Assembly (NCBI GenBank): GCA_002789955.1 | Contig: PFUG01000221.1 | Location: forward strand, 1,457 to 36,074 | Direction: 5' to 3' | Origin: Deltaproteobacteria bacterium CG_4_9_14_3_um_filter_63_12 | Lineage (GTDB): Bacteria > Myxococcota_A > Bradymonadia > UBA4248 > UM-FILTER-63-12 | Length of the DNA stretch: 34,618 nucleotides | Shown: one piece after another, positions 23,199-34,506 of the stretch | Layout of the letters: each line of letters begins with the position of its first letter | How positions within the stretch are numbered: position 1 is the stretch's first letter | Position numbers and translations under genes: made by a program | The notes under the pieces: generated by a model | Databases searched by the model: none | Told to the model about the DNA's origin: nothing | Seen by the model: the letters and a program-made list of their open reading frames with translations, nothing else

Positions 23199-24236
23199 TC
23201 AGGTGCCAACGGGCCAGCTGGAACGCGCGCCGACATCGAACGAGTGGAAGCCGGTTCGTTCTTCGGGGGAGAGGCCGGACAGCGCGTGGAAGCCGAGGCC
23301 GGCGACCATGCCGGCGTTGTCTGTGCACAAGGAACGCGGCGGCACGCAGGCGGCGATGCCGGCCTTGCGGCAGGCGGCCATCATCTTGGTGCGCAGGCGG
23401 CGGTTGGCGCTGACGCCGCCGGTCAGGAGGACACAGCGGAGCTTTTCGGCCTTGGCGGCGGCCACGGCCTTGTAGACCAGCACGTCGACGACGGCCTCTT
23501 GGACCGAGGCGCAGAGGTCGGCGAGCTCCTCGCCTTGTGGCAGGTGGTCGAGCTTGCCGAGGTGGGTCATGACCGAGGTCTTCAGTCCGCTGAAGGAGAA
23601 CTCGAAGTTGCCCTTGCGTCGCATGGCTCTGGGGAAGTCGAGGGCGCTGGGGTTGCCTGAGGCGCCGAGGCGATCGATGAAGACGCCGCCTGGGTATCCG
23701 AGGCCAAGCGCCTTGCCGACCTTGTCCAGCGCTTCGCCCGCCGCGTCATCTCGGGTCTGCCCAACGACCTGGTACTGGCCGTAACCATCGATGCGCACGA
23801 GGCTGGTGTGGCCGCCCGACACGGCCAGTCCGAGAGCGGGGAAGCAAGGCGGATCCCAGCCTTCGTCGACGGCGACGAATGGCGCCATGAGGTGCGCCTC
23901 GACGTGGTTGACACCGACCAGCGGCTTGTTGATGCGGAAGGCTAGGGCTTTGGCGACCTCGATGCCGACGAGCAGGGACCCAATGAGCCCCGGGCCGCTG
24001 GTCACGGCGATCCCATCGACCTGCCGGAGCTCGATGGCGGCCTCGGCGAGGGCCTTCTCGATGACGGGAATGACGTCCAACACATGCGCGCGGCTCGCCA
24101 GTTCAGGGACGACCCCGCCGTAACGCGCGTGGATGGGTATCTGACTGGCCACGACGTTGGACCGAACCTCTCGGCCGTCGACGACGACAGCCGCCGAGGT
24201 CTCGTCACACGAACTCTCGATTCCTAGCACAACCAT
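23199..24236 (-). CDS. tsaD: tRNA N6-adenosine threonylcarbamoyltransferase TsaD
   Basis: 345 residues, the usual length for bacterial TsaD (Kae1/YgjD). It transfers threonylcarbamoyl from threonylcarbamoyl-AMP to A37 of ANN-decoding tRNAs, together with TsaB and TsaE. Motifs: VLGIESSCDETSAAVV at the start, GPGLIGSLLVG (81-91), NHVEAHLMAP with metal ligands H111 and H115, SGGHTSLV (140-147), and CTDNAGMVAG with the C-terminal Asp at about 303. ATG 24236 is chosen because the conserved domain begins at residue 2; the open frame extends upstream to 24383 without conserved sequence. It lies 143 bp downstream of the REC-DUF4388 gene, on the same strand. TsaB and TsaE are not in the window, but a YrdC/Sua5 homologue is at 30457. 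Confidence 0.97.
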   Translation of the reverse strand: MVVLGIESSCDETSAAVVVDGREVRSNVVASQIPIHARYGGVVPELASRAHVLDVIPVIEKALAEAAIELRQVDGIAVTSGPGLIGSLLVGIEVAKALAFRINKPLVGVNHVEAHLMAPFVAVDEGWDPPCFPALGLAVSGGHTSLVRIDGYGQYQVVGQTRDDAAGEALDKVGKALGLGYPGGVFIDRLGASGNPSALDFPRAMRRKGNFEFSFSGLKTSVMTHLGKLDHLPQGEELADLCASVQEAVVDVLVYKAVAAAKAEKLRCVLLTGGVSANRRLRTKMMAACRKAGIAACVPPRSLCTDNAGMVAGLGFHALSGLSPEERTGFHSFDVGARSSWPVGT

Positions 24237-24379
24237 AGGTTCTTCGTTCCAACAGGTTGCCGCGCGCTTCCTGAGCGGAAGCCTTCGGCGTGCACGACAC
24301 TCCCGCGATCCCTCGCTGCGACTGCGCTTCAGGGGAGGCGGGGTACCCAGGGTACGCAACGCAGGCAAGGACCGAGCGC

Positions 24380-27300
24380 TCAACGCTGCGAATCGATGTA
24401 TTTTTGCAGCTGCTTCCCGTCTTCGCTGTCTGGACCAAGAATGGCGACGGCCTTCTCGTAGGCCTCGATGCCCTGCTTGTTCTTTTTCAGCTTGATGTAG
24501 ATGGTGCCGAGCTCTTTCCAGTACTTGGCGCTGCTCTGTCGGGCTCCACGCACGTTTTCCAGGTACTGCAACGCCTTGGTGGGGTTGCCGGTCTTGGAGT
24601 AGCAGAGGCCGAGGAGGTAGTTGGCTTGTATGTCCGAGCTGTCTTTGGCGAGTGCGGCCTCAAACTTCGGGATCGCTTCTTTGAACTTGCCCTTCTTGAA
24701 GAGCTTGTCGCCATCGGCGACGAGCTTGCTGCTGCTCGCGCCAGTGGAGACGGGCTCGTCTTTGCTGATCTTGACGACCTTGTCTTCCTTGGGGGGCGTG
24801 TCTTTCGGCGGGTCCTTCTTGGCGACAACCTCCTTGGGTGGGTCTTTCTTGACCACGACCTCCTTGGGTGGGTCTTTCTTGACCACGACCTCCTTGGGTG
24901 GGTCTTTCTTGACCACGACCTCCTTGGGTGGGTCATCCTTGGGGACGACCTCAGGCGGCACATCCACGGGAGCGACCGGCTCCTCTGTGTCATCGACCGC
25001 CGCGAGCTCGGTGTCCGCTGGATGCCCAGCCATCAAGGCGGCGACGTTGGCGGCTGTCTTGATGAGGTGTTCGGCGGCGTCGTTGGCTTTGTACTCGGCG
25101 TCGATGGCCTCGGGCGTCGTGAGTTCGTCCTCGGCTTCGAAGGGGTCCGCAGGCTCGGCCTGAGCGTTCTCGCTGGCGTCCGATTCGTCGGTTTGCTCGG
25201 CGGTGACGGGCTTGGTCTTCTCCTCGGACTCGGTTGGGGTGCTGTTCTTGAGCAGGTAGGCGATGGAGCCGATGAGCGCCAAGACGATGAGCGCGCCGAA
25301 GATGAGGGTGAGCTTGGAGCTCCCACCCCGCTGCGACTTCTTTGCGTCGAAGTCGTCCTCGGCGGAGAAAAAGTGATCCTCGAAGTTCCCAGAGGGGTGC
25401 TCCGCTCGCACGGGTTCGGCGGGGGCTGGAGTGGGAGTGAGTGTTGGAGTGGTGGGGGCAGCGGGTTCAACCCTCGGTGCAGCGGGCTCCTCCTTTGGGC
25501 CCAAGATCTTTGGGGCCAGAATCGGGATCGGGGTGGCTTTGGCTCTCGCTGGGGTGGGCTCTGGCGCCTTTGGGCGCGAGCTCAGGGGGAGTGGGAGCCC
25601 TGGAATCGGGGAGACTCGGGGCTGCCGATTGTGCTCCACAGGTGGCAGGTCCGGGCGCGTTTCCATCTGCGACGGTCCTCGGACGTGGCCGTCGAAGCCG
25701 AGGTCGTCCTCTGGGTGGGCGACCGAGTCGAAGACGTCAGAGACGGCCATGCGGGCGAGGTCAAAGAGGGAGCGGTCCCCGTCGCCGCCCACTTCGTCCG
25801 CGTCGGGAGTGGCCAAGGTCATGGGCTTGAGGACGTGGTGCGTCCGAATGACGTCGTATTGTTCCTGGTGCTGGCGAACCGCGATGCTCCAGTCGGACTC
25901 GAGCTCCTCGAGGTGTTGCTGAGCGGTTATGCGTTCGGCCTGTTGGAAGGCGGCGGCGACCTCGTCGCGAATCGAGGAGGCGCGGCTGATCAGCTTCTCT
26001 TCTGGCGCGCTGATGGTCTCGGGGTCGGTCCAGTCCTCGTCGATCCCGTCGTGAATCGGGAGCTGCATGTGCTCAGCGAGGAAGTCGTCCTCGTCTTCGT
26101 CGCCAACGCGTCGCCGTCTCTCCTCGACGACCCGGCGCGCCTCGTCGTCTTGAGCCCGTGCGGCCTGGGCTTCGTTGCGCGCGAGCGCAGCGAGGATGGC
26201 GGATTGTTCCTCGCGCAGGCGCAGGCGCTCAGCTTCGAGGCGCTGACGTTCCTGGTCTCTGCGCTCGGCTTCGAGCTGGAGTCTTCGCTCTTCTTCTTTC
26301 ATGGCGCGCAGCGCCAGAGCTTCGTCGCGGGCCTGCGCTTCGGCCAGCTCTCGCACCTTGTCGGTACGGGGGCGCGGCTCCTTCGGCGTGACGACCGGAT
26401 ATCGCTGAGTCGCCATCACCGGGGCTGGTGCGCTTCGGTCTTCGAGCCAGTCGTTGACGGCTCCACCGTCCTCGTCGTCCTCGTCCTCTTCCTCGGGTTC
26501 CTGCTCTGGAGCGGACTCGACGAGGCGGAGCTGGCCGCGGTTCATGAAGCGCTCGATGACCCGCAGCGCCTCTAGATCTCCCATGGCGGCGTCGAGCATG
26601 ACCTGCTCGAGCGTCCTCAACCCATCGAAGAGGCGCAGCATGGAGCGCACTTCGTCAGGGATAGCGCTGAGCTCTCCGCTCAACGTCGAATAGTCCACTT
26701 CGTAGACGCTGTCGAAGGAGGGCATGCGCTCAGCGATGGTGTTCCAGCGCTCGAGCCGTTCCAGACCGTCGGACAAGAGATCGGAGGTTGAGCGGCGAAT
26801 TCGTCGACGCCGCCTCATGGTGGGCAGGTACTTGACCAGGTAGCGCCCATCGGACCAGCGCATCATGCGGTGCAGCGCGGGTGCGCCACGCAGACGTCCA
26901 GCCTCGGCGTCGATGATCTCGCCTTCCTCGAAGAAGAACGAGCCGGAGTGGTGCCCTTCCTCGAAGACTCTGACGACGCCGGTCTTTTGCCCGCTCTCGA
27001 TGGCCTGCAGCAGGTCGATTACGGTGATGTCGGCGAGTCTGCCCTCGAGCTCCTCGGCCTGAGCCTCGGAGAGTAAGTCACGGGCCCGTCGCTGCAACAG
27101 CAGCTCGACCCGGCCTGCGACCTCATTGATGAAAACGGGTTTGGTCAGGAGCTCGTCGTAGCCGGACTCGTAGGCTCGCAGCTTGGTGGCAAGGTCGTTC
27201 GAGCCGCTCAGCGCGACCAGCGCGATGCCGTCAAAGAGCGCGCTCTCACGGATGCGTTCGCAGAACTCGAAGCCATCCATTCGCGGCAGATTCAGCTCGA

Positions 27301-27463
27301 CGATCACGACCCCAATGTCGTTGTCTCGCTCGAGAAAGGCCAGGGCCTCTAGAGCGTCAGAGACCGCACGCACCGACATCCCGGCCTTCTTGAGGCTCAC
27401 CGTGAGGACTCGCTCCTCCCTTGGATCGGAGGCGACGATCAGGACGTGCTGCTCTGCTGACAC
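24380..27463 (-). CDS. Atypical response regulator: REC - DUF4388 - TM - TPR
   Basis: 1027 residues starting with GTG 27463 (AGGAG well placed upstream). Domains: receiver (about 5-125), DUF4388/PATAN (about 137-215, LEGRLADITVIDLLQAIES), a winged-helix-like part (about 240-325), a charged coiled coil (about 365-455), a Pro-rich linker, a membrane helix (about 718-740, LTLIFGALIVLALIGSIAYL), a DPPKEVVVKK tandem repeat (about 835-884), and three TPRs (about 905-1020). The receiver has Glu at the phospho-acceptor position (E56, VIVELNLPRMDG) but keeps the conserved Ser and Lys (ALSGS, LLTKP), so it may act phosphorylation-independently. REC and DUF4388 would be cytoplasmic and the TPRs periplasmic. 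No output enzyme is seen; it is probably a scaffold or polarity-type protein, as known for DUF4388 proteins of Myxococcota. Confidence 0.9.
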   Translation of the reverse strand: MSAEQHVLIVASDPREERVLTVSLKKAGMSVRAVSDALEALAFLERDNDIGVVIVELNLPRMDGFEFCERIRESALFDGIALVALSGSNDLATKLRAYESGYDELLTKPVFINEVAGRVELLLQRRARDLLSEAQAEELEGRLADITVIDLLQAIESGQKTGVVRVFEEGHHSGSFFFEEGEIIDAEAGRLRGAPALHRMMRWSDGRYLVKYLPTMRRRRRIRRSTSDLLSDGLERLERWNTIAERMPSFDSVYEVDYSTLSGELSAIPDEVRSMLRLFDGLRTLEQVMLDAAMGDLEALRVIERFMNRGQLRLVESAPEQEPEEEDEDDEDGGAVNDWLEDRSAPAPVMATQRYPVVTPKEPRPRTDKVRELAEAQARDEALALRAMKEEERRLQLEAERRDQERQRLEAERLRLREEQSAILAALARNEAQAARAQDDEARRVVEERRRRVGDEDEDDFLAEHMQLPIHDGIDEDWTDPETISAPEEKLISRASSIRDEVAAAFQQAERITAQQHLEELESDWSIAVRQHQEQYDVIRTHHVLKPMTLATPDADEVGGDGDRSLFDLARMAVSDVFDSVAHPEDDLGFDGHVRGPSQMETRPDLPPVEHNRQPRVSPIPGLPLPLSSRPKAPEPTPARAKATPIPILAPKILGPKEEPAAPRVEPAAPTTPTLTPTPAPAEPVRAEHPSGNFEDHFFSAEDDFDAKKSQRGGSSKLTLIFGALIVLALIGSIAYLLKNSTPTESEEKTKPVTAEQTDESDASENAQAEPADPFEAEDELTTPEAIDAEYKANDAAEHLIKTAANVAALMAGHPADTELAAVDDTEEPVAPVDVPPEVVPKDDPPKEVVVKKDPPKEVVVKKDPPKEVVVKKDPPKEVVAKKDPPKDTPPKEDKVVKISKDEPVSTGASSSKLVADGDKLFKKGKFKEAIPKFEAALAKDSSDIQANYLLGLCYSKTGNPTKALQYLENVRGARQSSAKYWKELGTIYIKLKKNKQGIEAYEKAVAILGPDSEDGKQLQKYIDSQR
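24841..24930 (-). repeat. 30-bp tandem repeat encoding DPPKEVVVKK
   Basis: Three exact copies of a 30-bp unit lie at 24841-24870, 24871-24900 and 24901-24930, with diverged copies at 24811-24840 and 24931-24960. Exact identity means recent expansion or conversion. The encoded Pro/Lys decapeptide lies in the presumed periplasmic linker between the membrane helix and the TPRs, where it may act as a spacer through peptidoglycan. Confidence 0.95.
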
Positions 27464-27681
27464 GCGATCTCCTGCTCTGACTTACGGCTCGAACGCGAAA
27501 TCGGGACCAACCGTGGACAAACTCTTCACGTTGCGGTCGACGGCGGCGCTCACGATAGGGAGAACTCCGACGCTGACCGCAGGGGAAGAAATCGGATGTA
27601 CCACAAACGCAACCTGCAAGCCAGTTTCGGACCGAGTTCACCGTCGACCCGCCTTGCCACGCTGTTGGCAGTATGGCGCGA

Positions 27682-28140
27682 CTACGCCTGAGGCCGCCGT
27701 GGGCAGTTTTCTCGCGTGCAGTGCCCGTAGAGGTCAAGAGTCTGCTGTTGCAGCGTGAACCCCTGCTCGCGCGCGATCGCTTCGTGGCGCTTCTCCAAGG
27801 GCACGTCCCTGAACTCTATGATGTGTTGGCACTCCAGGCAGATCAGATGGAAATGCTCATCGCGCTCGAAGCTCGGATCGTAGATGGTCGGGGTCTCTGG
27901 CCCGCCGAATCGTCGCTCGTTCGCGAATCCCAAGTCTACTAGGAGCTTGAGCGTCCTGTAGACCGTCGCGTAGCCTGTGCTCGCTCGCCTCTTGCGGACC
28001 TCGAGAAGGAGCTCGTCCACGTTCACGTGTCGATCCAGCTCGAAGAAGGTTTCGACGATCAAGCCCCGCTGCCGGGTTGATTTGAGGCCTCGCTCAACCA
28101 GACGCTGCTGAAAGGCCTCGAGGGTGTCCTGAATCGACAC
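27682..28140 (-). CDS. fur: Fur family metal-dependent transcriptional repressor
   Basis: 152 residues from GTG 28140. The N-terminal winged helix ends in STGYATVYRTLKLL (the DNA-recognition helix of Fur proteins, about 54-67), followed by the hinge and the dimerisation/metal domain: HFHLICLECQHIIEF (96-110, with H96, H98, C101 and C104) and a C-terminal HCTRENC (140-146). CxxC plus the C-terminal Cys pair fits the structural zinc site of Fur/PerR-type proteins. GGAGG at 28145-28149 precedes the GTG by 4 nt, which favours it over the GTG at 28179; the extra stretch would also overlap a dispersed repeat. Whether iron, zinc or peroxide is sensed cannot be decided. The next gene on this strand starts 218 bp downstream. 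Confidence 0.93.
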   Translation of the reverse strand: MSIQDTLEAFQQRLVERGLKSTRQRGLIVETFFELDRHVNVDELLLEVRKRRASTGYATVYRTLKLLVDLGFANERRFGGPETPTIYDPSFERDEHFHLICLECQHIIEFRDVPLEKRHEAIAREQGFTLQQQTLDLYGHCTRENCPRRPQA

Positions 28141-28144
28141 AAAA

Positions 28145-28149
28145 CCTCC
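28145..28149 (-). promoter_or_regulatory. Ribosome binding site fixing the fur start
   Basis: On the minus strand GGAGG is followed by TTTT and GTG. The alternative in-frame GTG 39 nt upstream has no such sequence, so translation most likely starts at 28140. Confidence 0.7.
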
Positions 28150-28172
28150 GATGGTGCACAAGAACGAATTTT

Positions 28173-28227
28173 GCGCCACTCGGCACCGAGCTGCATAGAG
28201 GCGAGCCAGCTCGTTCCTACACGCGAT
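28173..28227. repeat. Palindromic dispersed element, copy B (intergenic)
   Basis: 55 bp between fur and the FGGY-like gene. It aligns with 33872-33927 with one or two single-base gaps and few mismatches; the shared parts include GCGAGCCAGCT, ACCGAGCTG and CGCGAT. GAGCTG (28188-28193) and CAGCTC (28207-28212) form the stem. It lies just upstream of the fur ribosome site and could affect fur expression. Confidence 0.7.
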
Positions 28228-28277
28228 GGCCGACCGATAGCACCTGGACCTCGTTCCAGCAACCCGAGTGCGCTCCC

Positions 28278-29855
28278 TCAGAACAAGAGGCGCCGAGTCT
28301 CCTCGAGCAGCGAAAGGTAGAGTCCGTACTGTTTCTCGTAGGTTGCAGCCCGAGGTCCAGGCTCGACCACCCGCAGCGACAACGTCGGGGTCGCGCCGTC
28401 CGTCCCGAGCTGTAAGTCCCTCGAGATGGCCAGTGCCTGCCCAATGTGCGCTGGGAGGTCTGGCTCATCATCCCACGCAAAGACAGGCTCTCCAAGGACA
28501 TCAGCCAGGAGGTGGGCGAGCGAGAGCTCCCACGGAGGCTCAAAAACAACCCTCGGCGGCTCCACACTACGGACCCCGGCGAGCGCTCTCCAACGTCTCA
28601 GCTCGAGCATCATGCCTTCGACGTAGGCGCGCACCCAATGCGGCTCCTCGTGGCCGGCTCGCAAGCCCAGGAAAAGACCGGTCTCCGCCCCAGGCAAATA
28701 ACGCAAGCCTTCGCAGCCCACCGCCACCGCCTCCAGGAATACCGCGTTGTAGCGGATCGGCGTCGGCAAACCACCGGCGTCGGCCGTCCAGGACACGAAA
28801 CGACCGCTCATCGCGTCGAGGAGCTCAGCCTGGGCGCGCAACCTGAACGAGCTCAGCCCTCGGCGTGGCCCCAGGACGCGTCCTCGGTGCGCCACCGACT
28901 GCAGTTGCTCCCACACCAACCCGCTATACTCTTCTTCGGTCCACTGTGGGCTCGCCTCGTCTGCTTCTTCGGGACTCTGAGCCCGCTCGCCCATCGTCGC
29001 TGAAGGAGCGGCGGGCTCCCCAAAGGCCTCCTGGATGGCGATCTGGATGTTACGGCAGGCGTTCGCGGTCGGTCCGATCCAGCCGGCTGCCAACCCAGCT
29101 CCCAGCCCCACGAACCAGCCTGCGGCGTTGCTCTTGAGGCCGTAGGAGCGACACGCTATGGGATCGCTGGTCGCGATCAGTGGGGTGTGGAGCGGCAGGC
29201 CACAGCGCTCCGCAAACGCCCTGGTCAGCTGCCCACGTACGTTCGCAGGGCCGATGAGCAACGGCGTCGCCGAGCGTTCACAGCCGACCGCAAACCACGC
29301 TTCGGGATCTTCTGAGTAGTCCGAGGTGCCAGGACTGAACGGGACGCCAACCGGTGGGCAGGCCGCACTCGCCACCCACTCGCTGGTCATCTCGTGGGCG
29401 AGCAACGCGTCCAGGCTCACGACGCGGCGCACACCCGAGAGAGGGTCGGGCTCGCGACAGCTCGCCTGGCGCAGCGGCGAGGAGCGATACAGCGCCGTCA
29501 GCTGCGCTCTTGCGGTGAGCTCTGGCGGCACCTCGCTGCGCGACAGGGGCAGCCCGCTGCCGAACAGGATTGGGCTCGACAGCGCGTTCTCTGAGCCGAC
29601 GAAGAGGACACTGTCGCCCTCGCAGCTCAGCCCGACGGCGAGGCTTTGACCTTCGGGACGCTGCGCCCGCAGCTCGTCGCAGAGACGACGAAACACCTCG
29701 AGCACCAGCGACGCGTCCAACGCCGGAAAGCCGGCCCAGCGGCCCAATGGGGCCAGCGGCGCGCGAATGGACGAGACGACCTCGCCATCGACGGTCACCC
29801 AGGCACCTCCTAGGTGATCGCGGCAGGCGAGCAATGATAAGAGCAGCTTTCGCAC
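28278..29855 (-). CDS. Divergent FGGY carbohydrate kinase-like protein
   Basis: About 525 residues from GTG 29855 (GGAG lies 8 nt upstream; a GTG at 29864 would add three residues but overlaps that GGAG). Length and several segments match the FGGY family (xylulokinase/glycerokinase): SLDALLAHEMTSEWVASAAC, GPANVRGQLTRAFAERCGLP then LHTPLIATSDPIAC, and a C-terminal YLPGAETGLFLGLRAGHEEP with a VRAYVEGMMLELRRW helix. The N-terminal DxGT phosphate-binding motif is absent (ACRDHLGGAWVTVDGEV), and an acidic insert lies near residues 295-310. It may bind but not phosphorylate a sugar, or have changed function. It is a single gene on this strand, 138 bp upstream of fur. The family call is moderate. 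Confidence 0.6.
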   Translation of the reverse strand: MRKLLLSLLACRDHLGGAWVTVDGEVVSSIRAPLAPLGRWAGFPALDASLVLEVFRRLCDELRAQRPEGQSLAVGLSCEGDSVLFVGSENALSSPILFGSGLPLSRSEVPPELTARAQLTALYRSSPLRQASCREPDPLSGVRRVVSLDALLAHEMTSEWVASAACPPVGVPFSPGTSDYSEDPEAWFAVGCERSATPLLIGPANVRGQLTRAFAERCGLPLHTPLIATSDPIACRSYGLKSNAAGWFVGLGAGLAAGWIGPTANACRNIQIAIQEAFGEPAAPSATMGERAQSPEEADEASPQWTEEEYSGLVWEQLQSVAHRGRVLGPRRGLSSFRLRAQAELLDAMSGRFVSWTADAGGLPTPIRYNAVFLEAVAVGCEGLRYLPGAETGLFLGLRAGHEEPHWVRAYVEGMMLELRRWRALAGVRSVEPPRVVFEPPWELSLAHLLADVLGEPVFAWDDEPDLPAHIGQALAISRDLQLGTDGATPTLSLRVVEPGPRAATYEKQYGLYLSLLEETRRLLF

Positions 29856-29921
29856 GGTCCACACTCCACAAAGGTCACCTCACTACGATACCCTGCCCGT
29901 CAGCGAATCTCGAACACTACC

Positions 29922-30173
29922 GTGAAGCGAAAATCGGTCGTGGGCAAGCGAGGCAATAGGATCCAAAAAGATGACATCTCAAACCAAGTTGCTACGATGG
30001 AGAGACGAGCGCTGGGTTTGGAGGGTTCGCACGGCGTGCTCCAGACCATCATGACGGCTGTTTCGGCCCTGCCGAAAGCCGAACAAAAGGCACTTCGCTG
30101 TTTGAAGCCACTGACAGAGTGCATGCCTCGAAGGGGCTCCTTGGCATTTGGCCTGGATGGGCGATGCCCTTGA
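29922..30173 (+). CDS. Doubtful small ORF, 83 residues
   Basis: GTG start at 29922 with no clear ribosome site. The first ten codons are the dispersed repeat. The middle (HGVLQTIMTAVSALPKAEQK, then ALRCLKPLTEC) reads like a helical protein fragment, but the third-position G/C preference is weaker than in the real genes. It may be a degraded gene. No family is recognised. Confidence 0.2.
   Translation: MKRKSVVGKRGNRIQKDDISNQVATMERRALGLEGSHGVLQTIMTAVSALPKAEQKALRCLKPLTECMPRRGSLAFGLDGRCP
29923..29952 (+). repeat. 30-bp dispersed repeat, forward copy
   Basis: GAAGCGAAAATCGGTCGT and the surrounding bases match the reverse complement of 31153-31182 at 29 of 30 positions. The two copies flank the YrdC-family gene in inverted orientation, about 1.2 kb apart. 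Confidence 0.85.
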
Positions 30174-30456
30174 GTTCACGGGGCGGGGGCTGGTCGGGCC
30201 AGGGTCTCGGCCCACAGCGACCCCTTGTCCGCGCGGACCTGTGCAATAAATTAGAGCTTTCGGGAATCGAATCCCGCGATGCAGCGGTACGCATAGGCAC
30301 ACACGCTCTCGATGGGCAACATCGAACTCACTCGGGCCTGGCCTGGCGCCGAAGCCCGACACAACCAAGAAATGCCTCCACAAAGAGGAAAAGCAGCGCG
30401 ACGGACGTCAGGGACCCCCGTGGGTCGGTCAGCAAAATCCAACGTAAGGTTTGCCA

Positions 30457-31101
30457 ATGAAGACCATCAAGCTCGAGAACCTTGAACTGCAGCCCGAGCT
30501 CTACGAAGAGATTGAACGCGTACTCAAAAGCGAAGGAGTCGTCTGTCTCCCCTGTAACAGCAGCTACCGCATCGTGGCCGATCTCAAGAGCGAAACTGCG
30601 GTCAATCGTCTGCTGCAGTCCAAACATCGAACCCGCAAGGCGCCGTCGTTGGTCTTCATCGACGGCGAGCCGATGCTGGACGCCATCGCTTCCAACATCG
30701 ATCCCGTCGCCCGGAAGCTGGCCCGCAAGGTCTGGCCCCGGCCGCTGACGATTCTCTTCGACGCCCACGACGACCTGCCACCGAAGGTCGTCAAACAGCT
30801 CTCCAAAGCGAACGGAAAGATCGGCGTCAGAGTGCCGAGCAGCCCCGTCGTCAAGAAGATCATCAGCCGCCTGGGCGGGCCCCTGTTGGTCTCGAGCGCC
30901 AACCGCGAGCAGAAACAAGGGGCGGGCTCGCCCGCACAGATTCGCAAGAACTTCGCGAACCGCATCGACATCTTCATCGACGCCGGCGACCTCTCGCCCA
31001 ACGGCGAGTCGTCGACGGTCGTCGACGTCGAGAAGGGCGCTGTTACGGTGACCCGCGCTGGCGCTGTCTCTGCCGACGAGATTGCTGGGATCGCCAAGTA
31101 G
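30457..31101 (+). CDS. YrdC/Sua5/TsaC family protein (threonylcarbamoyl-AMP synthase-like)
   Basis: 214 residues. ATG 30457 is chosen because AAGG at 30446-30449 lies 7 nt upstream. YrdC-domain hallmarks: SEGVVCLPCNSSYRI (substrate entry), HRTRKAPSLVFI (KxRxxxKP-type), WPRPLTILF (WPGPLT-like), IGVRVPSSPVV, PLLVSSANREQ, and SSTVVDV near the end. TsaC/Sua5 makes threonylcarbamoyl-AMP from threonine, bicarbonate and ATP for the t6A tRNA modification; tsaD at 23199 is the next enzyme. Slight departures (NSSYRI for the common T.YGL, WPRP for WPGP) suggest the YciO-like branch, whose role is less clear, so I give no symbol. It converges with tricorn, 79 bp apart. Confidence 0.85.
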   Translation: MKTIKLENLELQPELYEEIERVLKSEGVVCLPCNSSYRIVADLKSETAVNRLLQSKHRTRKAPSLVFIDGEPMLDAIASNIDPVARKLARKVWPRPLTILFDAHDDLPPKVVKQLSKANGKIGVRVPSSPVVKKIISRLGGPLLVSSANREQKQGAGSPAQIRKNFANRIDIFIDAGDLSPNGESSTVVDVEKGAVTVTRAGAVSADEIAGIAK

Positions 31102-31152
31102 CTTCGAGCCCGCTCAGCGCTTCCACGGCGCCCAACGTTTTCGAGCTTTCGT

Positions 31153-31179
31153 CTCGCTTCCCCACGACCGATTTTCGCT

Positions 31180-31182
<3 letters not shown>
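31153..31182 (-). repeat. 30-bp dispersed repeat, reverse copy
   Basis: Reverse complement of 29923-29952 with one mismatch. It lies between the convergent YrdC and tricorn genes and contains the TGA of tricorn (31180-31182). Confidence 0.85.

Positions 31183-34506
<3,324 letters not shown>

Larger units (their letters stand above)
29856..30456. other. Divergent intergenic region, 601 bp
   Basis: Lies between the FGGY-like gene (minus) and the YrdC gene (plus). It begins with a copy of a 30-bp repeat (29923-29952). A weak ORF spans 29922-30173. A CGGGA/TCCCG hairpin lies near 30261-30276 (tRNA-like only at first sight). A GGGCGGGGGC tract occurs near 30183. AATAAATTAG near 30246 is the most AT-rich point. 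No convincing promoter hexamers are seen. Confidence 0.45.

Noticed and set aside
22472-24930. CRISPR-like arrays from the regular 21- and 30-bp repeats
   Set aside because: The repeats are contiguous, without spacers, and lie in frame inside genes.
24290-26575. A 761-codon plus-strand open frame
   Set aside because: Antisense of the REC-DUF4388-TPR gene; its apparent repeats (GWVFLDHDLL) are the reverse reading of the 30-bp tandem repeat.
30240-30345. tRNA-like T-arm (a GATTCGATTCCCG-type stem-loop on the minus strand)
   Set aside because: The loop is one base too long and no matching acceptor, D or anticodon stems could be found around it.
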